From Corallococcus caeni (GTDB taxonomy: Bacteria; Myxococcota; Myxococcia; Myxococcales; Myxococcaceae): a DNA stretch of 64,000 bases. Positions within the stretch are counted from its first letter, which is position 1; each line of letters opens with the position of its first letter. A model generated the notes under the pieces. The model did no database searches. It saw only the letters and a list, made by a program, of their open reading frames with translations, and was not told the DNA's origin. Made by a program: the position numbers and the translations under genes. Below, in pieces: positions 60,364 to 64,000 of this stretch. Location: the NCBI RefSeq assembly GCF_036245865.1, contig NZ_BTTW01000008.1, forward strand, positions 288,396-352,395, given 5' to 3'.

Positions 60364-61971
60364 CTAGGCCGCCACGGACGTCCGATCCTGCGACGGAGCG
60401 CTGACCTGATTGAGCACCGCCCACTCCTTCCGGAGGCGTTCGTACAGGGCATTCAGCGGCTGGCCCGGGGCTTCGTACTGCCCGGCGTGGTGCTCCACGA
60501 TGTGGCGCAGGAGCACGAAGCAGATGGTGGCCGCGCCGGCGCCCTCCACGGCCGTGAACTGGGCCGGAGCCGTGAACCAGAGCGTGGTGGGCATCTGGCA
60601 GGCCTGCGTGCCCAGGGACACCAGGTGCGCGCCGGGCTTGAGCCAGGGGTACTTCGCGAACAGGTTGGGCCGGTCCACCGTGAGCGCGCTGATGAGGTTG
60701 GAGATGCGGCGGTCCTTGAACCGCGAATCCCCATACACCTGACCGAACACCAGCCCGCGCACGCGCTTCATGAACACCTGGGACGTCAGCGCCAGCATCG
60801 ACGTCACGCGCAGCACCAGCATCTGCGCGAACTCCAGCACCGTGAGCTTCTTGAACGACGGCCAGACGTCCAGGTCCATCTGCCGCTTGAGCAGGGACAT
60901 GACGTCCTCCAGGCGGGCGCGGCCCCAGACCAGCGCCGTCGCCACCGCCGCGGTCAGCACGCCGGGGATGAGATAGAGGAAGTAGTCCCGGGGCTCCCAG
61001 TCGCCCTCGCGAGCGGTCTCGAACCCGCGCCACGCCAGGATGCCGGCGGAGAGCAGGGTGAGGAAGAAGAGGCCGTAGGCCATCCAGGAGACCCCGTTCA
61101 GCGTCACCCAGCCGCGCTTCGTCGGGTTCGCGGGGACGTTGTACATCTCCGGGCTCTGGACGCTGACGTCGGAGATGACCAGCGTGGGCGGCGGCTCCGA
61201 CCGGGTGTACGCGAGCAACAGGCTGTCGATGCCCTGGTTGTCATAGATGCCGCCATCCATCAGCGGCAGGCCGCTCTGGAAGCCCGGCCCCAACGCCGCC
61301 AGCGCGGTGTCGAGCGGGTAGGCCTGGGGCCAGTGGAACTGCTGCGGGAAGACCAGCGGCTCGAAGCCGCCCGGGAAGCAGGAGGACGCCGCCGCGACGT
61401 CCGCCAGCCGCACGTGCTGCGCCACAGGGCGCGGCAGCCGGTAGCCGTTGTTGCCGAGGATCGTGTTCGGGTTGCCGCTGCGCCGGAAGCGGAAGTCCAG
61501 GCCCGAGTGGAACTCCGTGGTGTTGAAGATGGCCTCCTGAAGCTGGAGCCCGCCCGCGTCCAGGACCTCCCCGAAGCGCCGGTCCCCGAGGAAGTCGGGC
61601 CGGGCATACACGTCCGCGGCGGAGCGGATGAGGCTGGCCCACGCATGGCTGCCGTGGTCGCGGTTGGAGGTCAGCCCGGTCAGCGCCTCGGCAATCACAT
61701 TCGTCCGCAGCAGATACGCGGAGAATGTCTCGTGAAACGCCTTGAACGGCTTGCCGTCCAGCTGGCTCACCACCCAGGCCAGGCCCGTGAGCGTTCCTCC
61801 GGACACCGTGGACAGGCCCACGACATCGGACAGGAGTCCAACGGTGTCGAGGAACCGCAGCGTCCCCAGGTGGAACGCCGCCGCGCGATAACCGCCACCG
61901 GACAGGGACAGCGCGAGCGGCCCGAGCGGACCGTGTTTCTCTGGGACAGGGGAGGGGGCGTCTTGGCTCAT
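60364..61971 (-). CDS. Patatin-like phospholipase with two membrane helices
   Basis: 535 aa. Patatin core: SLSGGGYRAAAFHLG (oxyanion), the nucleophile elbow in LSTVSGGTLTG, and the catalytic Asp in LMDGGIYDNQG (near 240). After the core there are two hydrophobic helices (WMAYGLFFLTLLSAGILAW; YFLYLIPGVLTAAVATALVWG) and a soluble C-terminal region (TQACQMPTTLWFTAPAQF, ATICFVLLRHIVEHHAG). It probably hydrolyses acyl lipids at the inner membrane. A 225-bp non-coding gap separates it from the CMD gene upstream side. Confidence 0.85.
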   Translation of the reverse strand: MSQDAPSPVPEKHGPLGPLALSLSGGGYRAAAFHLGTLRFLDTVGLLSDVVGLSTVSGGTLTGLAWVVSQLDGKPFKAFHETFSAYLLRTNVIAEALTGLTSNRDHGSHAWASLIRSAADVYARPDFLGDRRFGEVLDAGGLQLQEAIFNTTEFHSGLDFRFRRSGNPNTILGNNGYRLPRPVAQHVRLADVAAASSCFPGGFEPLVFPQQFHWPQAYPLDTALAALGPGFQSGLPLMDGGIYDNQGIDSLLLAYTRSEPPPTLVISDVSVQSPEMYNVPANPTKRGWVTLNGVSWMAYGLFFLTLLSAGILAWRGFETAREGDWEPRDYFLYLIPGVLTAAVATALVWGRARLEDVMSLLKRQMDLDVWPSFKKLTVLEFAQMLVLRVTSMLALTSQVFMKRVRGLVFGQVYGDSRFKDRRISNLISALTVDRPNLFAKYPWLKPGAHLVSLGTQACQMPTTLWFTAPAQFTAVEGAGAATICFVLLRHIVEHHAGQYEAPGQPLNALYERLRKEWAVLNQVSAPSQDRTSVAA

Positions 61972-62006
61972 GGGCTGGCGGCTGCGGTGGGGAGGACCGC
62001 GAGAGT

Positions 62007-62876
62007 TTAGGCCAGTTCGACTCCGGACCGCGCGACCTGAAGGGAGGCCTCCGCGATGTCCAGGTGCTCCCGCAGCAGCGCGTTGACGCGCTCCGCGAAG
62101 CGCAGGGTGACGCCGTGCGAGGCCTGGGGGAGCTCCACGAAGCGCGCGCCGGGGATTCCCACCGCCAGGGCCTGTCCGGCGGTGGGGGGCGCGATGGGGT
62201 CATGCGTGGCGCTCACGACCAGGGTCGGCACGCCCGCCAGCCCCCGGAGGAACGGCGTGGCGTCCGCGTTCCCCATGGCCCGGAACTGCCGCATCGCCAC
62301 GGGGGGCTGAACCGCGAGGTCATGGTCGAACAGCGCCGCGAGCTGCTCCGCCACCGCATCCTTGTCGGCGTGGGCCAGCTCCTCGGGCGCCAGCACCATC
62401 CGGAGGAAGGCGTGGCGCCGCATGCGCCGCGTGCCCACCTGCGTACGCAGGCCCATGAGCAGCATGCGCGGCGTGAGCCGGGTGGGCACCGCGCCCGTCG
62501 CGAACGTGCACAGGAGCGCGAGGCTGCGCACCCGCTCGCGGGCCCGGTGCGCGAGGTACAGCGCCACCAGCCCTCCCAGCGAGTGCCCCACGACGTGCGC
62601 GCTCTTCCACCCCTGCGCGTCCATCAGCGCGAGCACGTCCTCGGCCATCAGCTCCACCGTGAGCGCGTCGCCCGCGGGCTGGCTGGCGCCGAAGCCCCGG
62701 TTGTCCAGGCAGAGGCAGCGGAAGTCGGAGGCCAGCCCCTCCACCTGGGGCCGCCAGCCGGTCGCGCCGATGCCCACCCCCTGGATCATCACCACCGGAG
62801 GACCGTCTCCCTCCACGAACCAGCTCAGCGTGCAGCCCCGGTGCAAGGTGCTCTGTCGGCGGTAGGCGTGATTCAC
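62007..62876 (-). CDS. Alpha/beta hydrolase
   Basis: 289 aa from GTG 62876, preceded at 6 bp by AGGAG; an upstream TTG at 62903 has no ribosome-binding site. Motifs: VVMIQGVGIGATGW (oxyanion), CLDNRGFGAS, nucleophile GHSLGG in HVVGHSLGGLVAL, acid in SATHDPIAPP and His in LPQASHGVTL. Close to the 3-oxoadipate enol-lactonase/pimeloyl-ester hydrolase type. It ends 35 bp before the patatin gene start on the same strand, so co-transcription is plausible. Confidence 0.87.
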   Translation of the reverse strand: MNHAYRRQSTLHRGCTLSWFVEGDGPPVVMIQGVGIGATGWRPQVEGLASDFRCLCLDNRGFGASQPAGDALTVELMAEDVLALMDAQGWKSAHVVGHSLGGLVALYLAHRARERVRSLALLCTFATGAVPTRLTPRMLLMGLRTQVGTRRMRRHAFLRMVLAPEELAHADKDAVAEQLAALFDHDLAVQPPVAMRQFRAMGNADATPFLRGLAGVPTLVVSATHDPIAPPTAGQALAVGIPGARFVELPQASHGVTLRFAERVNALLREHLDIAEASLQVARSGVELA

Positions 62877-62963
62877 GGAGGCTCCTGACGCAAAGAGACA
62901 CAAGGCTAGCCTGTCTCAGTGTAGCTGGCGCTTCGCGAGGGCGTTGGAGCAGGCTCCCGGCCC

Positions 62964-63317
62964 ATGCCAATCCCTTCCTCGCATCGTCGCAAGGTCGTCC
63001 CCGCGGCACTCTTCTGCGCGGGACTCGCGCTGGGCTGGCCCCTGTTCGCGGGCGCGAAGCTCCAGGGTGGGGTGTGTGATCCGCTGAATGATGAAGCCGA
63101 AGGCGTCCGGCTGCGGCTCGTGTCAGCCACCGCGGATGGCGTCTCCATCATCCCCGAGCAGGGCACGGGCCCCATTGGCGCCGTCTACAACGTGTGGGCC
63201 GTGCGGCCGGAGGCCGGAGTGACCGGCGAGTTCGCGCGGGCCACGCTCTTCGAAGCCGAGCCGACGGAAGGCACGGGAGAGCTCTACCGGAACCTCAACC
63301 TCCAGAGGCAGCCATGA
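62964..63317 (+). CDS. Small exported protein, unknown function
   Basis: 117 aa with a hydrophobic signal (KVVPAALFCAGLALGWPLFAGA) and a mature beta-type domain with one Cys (GVCDPLND). The stop overlaps the ATG of the next gene (ATGA), so the two are translationally coupled. No family recognised. Confidence 0.65.
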   Translation: MPIPSSHRRKVVPAALFCAGLALGWPLFAGAKLQGGVCDPLNDEAEGVRLRLVSATADGVSIIPEQGTGPIGAVYNVWAVRPEAGVTGEFARATLFEAEPTEGTGELYRNLNLQRQP

Positions 63318-63580
63318 GGAAGATTGGCATCGTGCTCGCGGGCATGCTGACCAGCGCCCTGGCCTCCACGCTGTTGACGGCCTGTTGTCCGGACCGCCCC
63401 CCGCGCGTGGTCTTCAGGCTTCCCTTCGGGACCTACACGGTGAGCACGCCCACGGCGGACACGAACTATCGCCTCGTCCTCTCCGAGGACGGCCTCACCG
63501 TGGTGGAGACCTTCGAGCGTGGGGGCAAGGTCTACCGGCAGGAGTACCGGGTGACGGAGCGGCAGGAGAGCGATACCTGA
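63314..63580 (+). CDS. Small lipoprotein
   Basis: 88 aa: signal MRKIGIVLAGMLTSALASTL followed by LTACC (lipobox LLTAC), then a short mature part with FGTYTVSTPTADTNYRLVLSEDG, a beta-rich stretch, and a polar tail. Coupled to the exported protein upstream. Function unknown. Confidence 0.68.
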   Translation: MRKIGIVLAGMLTSALASTLLTACCPDRPPRVVFRLPFGTYTVSTPTADTNYRLVLSEDGLTVVETFERGGKVYRQEYRVTERQESDT

Positions 63581-63616
63581 GGAGCCGCCCTCGTCGGGTG
63601 CTCGCGGTGTCTGGCT

Positions 63617-64000
63617 TCAGCCGCGCCGGTCGCGCAGCCGGGTGTATGTGTATGAGACGAGCAGCAGCATGACGCCCAGCAGGATGAACGTGAGCACGCG
63701 TTGATCCGGCGGCAGCTTCGCCACGTCCACCAGCACCAACCGGCCCAGGGCGAGCCCCAGCACCGCCAGCGCGGCCAACCGGTACCAGCGCTCGTGCACC
63801 GCGAAGCCCACGCCGAAGAGGAGGAACGCCGCGATGACCCAGCCCAGCGTGACGAGGCCTTCGGGCATCCGCGCGCCCACCAGCGCCACCAGGGACAGCC
63901 CCGCGCCCACGGCGCAGATGGCGGTGAAGAGCGTCCGGGCCTCGGGCTGGGGCAGGCCGGCGACGCGCACCGTCCCTCCGCGCTCCACCAGCACGAACGC
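63617..64000 (-). CDS. DUF2339-like membrane protein, C-terminal part (start outside window)
   Basis: At least 128 residues; the frame stays open to the last base, so the gene begins beyond 64000. Four hydrophobic helices are visible, with LAALAVLGLALGRLVLVDVAKLPPDQRVLTFILLGVMLLLVSYTY, the typical end of DUF2339 multi-spanning proteins. Function unknown. Confidence 0.72.
   Translation of the reverse strand, partial: AFVLVERGGTVRVAGLPQPEARTLFTAICAVGAGLSLVALVGARMPEGLVTLGWVIAAFLLFGVGFAVHERWYRLAALAVLGLALGRLVLVDVAKLPPDQRVLTFILLGVMLLLVSYTYTRLRDRRG

Noticed and set aside
1-64000. tRNA or rRNA genes, CRISPR arrays, insertion sequences, phage genes
   Set aside because: No tRNA-like cloverleaf, rRNA stretch, spaced direct repeats, transposase or phage structural gene could be found by reading.

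Overview
This is about 64 kb of very GC-rich DNA (third codon positions nearly all G or C). Gene content points to a myxobacterium of the Myxococcaceae (Corallococcus/Myxococcus type): a eukaryote-like Ser/Thr kinase, a giant soluble-adenylyl-cyclase-like protein, many lipoproteins, DUF5995 and tandem DUF4139 proteins, a PAS/GAF sensor kinase and a sigma-54 activator. The genus is inferred from content, not measured. I see no rRNA, tRNA, CRISPR array, insertion sequence or prophage. About 50 protein genes fill the window with short gaps, and both ends cut through genes.

Layout. 1-6.3 kb: a TonB receptor, an RsbW-like ATPase and a kinase carrying two STAS-like domains form one tight operon. 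6.4-12.8 kb: small hypotheticals, a SLOG/LOG-fold protein, a membrane protein and the cyclase/AAA/TPR protein. 12.9-20.8 kb: two fatty-acid desaturases, a B12-type radical SAM enzyme, a polytopic GT-C-like protein, a Pit phosphate transporter with its DUF47 partner (Pho-box-like repeats upstream) and a haem-oxygenase-fold diiron-type oxidase. 20.8-26 kb: an M28 peptidase, a lipoprotein behind a perfect 19-bp palindrome, and a lytic transglycosylase. 26-32 kb: menA, then a multihaem cytochrome lipoprotein, a second lipoprotein and a membrane-anchored trihaem cytochrome, which together look like a respiratory or extracellular electron-transfer module.

32-43 kb: DUF5995, an Omp85-type barrel, a MaoC-like protein with a third desaturase, peptide deformylase coupled to an Old Yellow Enzyme, then a lower-GC pair that looks like a lipoprotein nuclease toxin with a DUF3396 immunity protein, a beta-lactamase-fold protein, an FAD monooxygenase and a lipoprotein. 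43-52 kb: hydrolases, two translationally coupled DUF4139 proteins, a cell-wall-type lipoprotein, and a lipoprotein that keeps the catalytic residues of thiaminase I. 52-64 kb: an SPFH/flotillin-like protein preceded by an excellent sigma-54 promoter and divergent from a GAFSGA-type activator, a multi-PAS histidine kinase, a VanY-like peptidase, an alkyltransferase-like DNA-repair protein without the catalytic cysteine, a patatin, a hydrolase, two small exported proteins and the end of a DUF2339-like membrane protein.

The most notable items are the STAS-STAS-kinase operon, the candidate SitA-type toxin/immunity pair, the thiaminase I lipoprotein, the sigma-54/SPFH divergon and the twin-hairpin element at 25952-26080. 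Family calls come from reading motifs; no database search was run.
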